Source of the DNA: Spartobacteria bacterium LR76
GTDB lineage: Bacteria > Verrucomicrobiota > Verrucomicrobiia > Chthoniobacterales > Terrimicrobiaceae
Assembly: GCA_003054655.1 (NCBI GenBank)
Contig: QAYZ01000008.1
Coordinates: 34,571 to 98,570 of the forward strand
DNA: 64,000 nucleotides
Direction of reading: 5' to 3'
Part shown: one piece after another, positions 63,460 through 64,000 of the stretch
How positions within the stretch are numbered: the first letter of the stretch is position 1
Layout of the letters: every line of letters begins with the position of its first letter
Program-made: the position numbers and the translations under genes
The notes under the pieces: model-generated
What the model was told of the DNA's origin: nothing
What the model saw: only the letters and a program-made list of their open reading frames with translations
Databases searched by the model: none

Positions 63460-64000
63460 GCGGAGGTCGCGGTTTCACGAGCCCCGGCTTTCCTGCCAGG
63501 GATTTACCCTGCCGCAAGTGATCGTCGGCATGGTTCTCCTCTCCACTCTCGCCCTTCTGGGTCTGCTAGCCATGCCAGCCCCGATCCATGGTTGTGGCTC
63601 GATGGCTGTGCTTTCCCAGATGAAACAACTTCATCTTGCGACCCAGCAAATGGTGCTCGACGGAGTAACCAGCGGAACCCCCGGCTCAGACTGGACCTCG
63701 CTCAAAGGAAAGCCCCTCACCTATGAACAGTGGCGCTCTCTGCTTATCGATGGGCATTACCTCACTCCGCAGGATTTCACCAAACTCACCACCCTCGCTG
63801 ACAAGGGGGGCTGGTTTGGCGGCAACAGAGCCGTGCCGAATGCCATCACCGTCTTCGCCGTCTGCGATGACGACCCCGGTACAACGCTCCTCTTTGCCAC
63901 AAAGAACTGGCACGGCCTGGACGCAAAGTCGCTAAGCGGCATGCCGCCAGAAATGGGTTACACATTACCGCCAGAAATGGGTGACAGAGGTGAAGGAGGG
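63458..64000 (+). CDS. Pseudopilin-like protein, cut off at the window end
   Basis: An open frame runs without stop to the window's right edge. From the TTG at 63458 (or an ATG at 63413) it gives a basic leader, a Gly, and then FTLPQVIVGMVLLSTLALLG, the prepilin segment with Gln in place of the usual Glu5. About 100 further residues resemble a pseudopilin body (LSQMKQLHLATQQMVLDG, FAVCDDDPGTTLLFATKNW). The TTG start has GGGAGAGG eight bases upstream, but that is also the terminator's right arm. The C-terminal part overlaps a direct repeat and may be foreign sequence. Confidence 0.6.
   Translation, partial: MRRSRFHEPRLSCQGFTLPQVIVGMVLLSTLALLGLLAMPAPIHGCGSMAVLSQMKQLHLATQQMVLDGVTSGTPGSDWTSLKGKPLTYEQWRSLLIDGHYLTPQDFTKLTTLADKGGWFGGNRAVPNAITVFAVCDDDPGTTLLFATKNWHGLDAKSLSGMPPEMGYTLPPEMGDRGEGG
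63944..63982. repeat. Direct repeat at the right edge (possible insertion-sequence end)
   Basis: CCGCCAGAAATGGGT occurs at 63944-63958 and again at 63968-63982. Short repeats with this CCCATTTCTGGCGG core on the complementary strand recall the multiple terminal repeats of IS21-family elements; the element itself would lie beyond the window. Confidence 0.45.

Noticed and set aside
1..64000. CRISPR array, tRNA, rRNA or prophage
   Set aside because: I found no regularly spaced repeats, no tRNA T-loop signature in any intergenic region and no phage structural genes.

Overview
The window looks like a chromosomal segment of a free-living member of the Verrucomicrobiota (PVC superphylum). The signs are a high-GC genome (my estimate by eye is about 60%), PEP-CTERM sorted exported proteins, pseudopilin-like proteins with the H-X9-DG motif, ResB/CcsA cytochrome c maturation, a long-form IspG with an inserted domain, and unusually short HemA and HemC. 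The genus is not decidable from sequence alone. I saw no rRNA, tRNA, CRISPR array or prophage. The only mobile-element hint is a repeat pair at the right edge.

Layout. 1-5.8 kb: a lipid glycosyltransferase, an ABC-2 permease, ResB, an AsmA-like protein and a cell-wall amidase. 5.9-22 kb: a nine-gene co-directional series with mostly overlapping starts and stops (MoxR ATPase, unknown exported membrane protein, TrpC, ABC ATPase and permease, RuvB, TPR protein, alpha-2-macroglobulin, PBP1C). 21.9-26.7 kb, minus strand: ccsA-hemA-hemC-cobA/hemD with ATGA/GTGA overlaps, ending in a yefM-yoeB toxin-antitoxin pair. 26.7-27.9 kb: a 3D-domain lipoprotein and a VanX-like dipeptidase. 28-36.7 kb: a putative polysaccharide-use locus (divergent LacI regulator, two LamG proteins, a pseudopilin, GH5, a glycosidase-like protein, an MFS transporter, YjbQ). 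36.7-43.5 kb: a cation diffusion facilitator, then cdsA-dxr-mscL-rseP-ispG. 43.6-46.3 kb: a polar amino-acid ABC transporter of lower apparent GC. 46.7-49.4 kb: a coiled-coil protein, MsrA, a radical SAM protein and an L,D-transpeptidase. 49.7-53.1 kb: pdhA-pdhB-pdhC with a terminator. 53.2-56.6 kb: a hydrolase, an unknown exported protein, and a PEP-CTERM/pseudopilin gene pair behind a cobalamin riboswitch. 56.7-61 kb: metH with an upstream membrane protein of the DUF6580 type. 61-63 kb: a FecR-domain protein and an outer-membrane barrel. 63-64 kb: two very small membrane proteins and a cut-off pseudopilin-like gene.

How the genes work together. Much of the window serves the cell envelope: peptidoglycan synthesis and remodelling (PBP1C, amidase, L,D-transpeptidase, D-Ala-D-Ala dipeptidase), phospholipid and isoprenoid precursors (CdsA, Dxr, IspG), envelope proteolysis (RseP), and haem and cytochrome c assembly. 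The most distinctive signals are: the cobalamin riboswitch in front of an exported PEP-CTERM protein rather than metH; a YoeB toxin whose usual catalytic Glu is Leu, behind a predicted leaderless promoter-operator; and PEP-CTERM genes repeatedly paired with pseudopilin genes.
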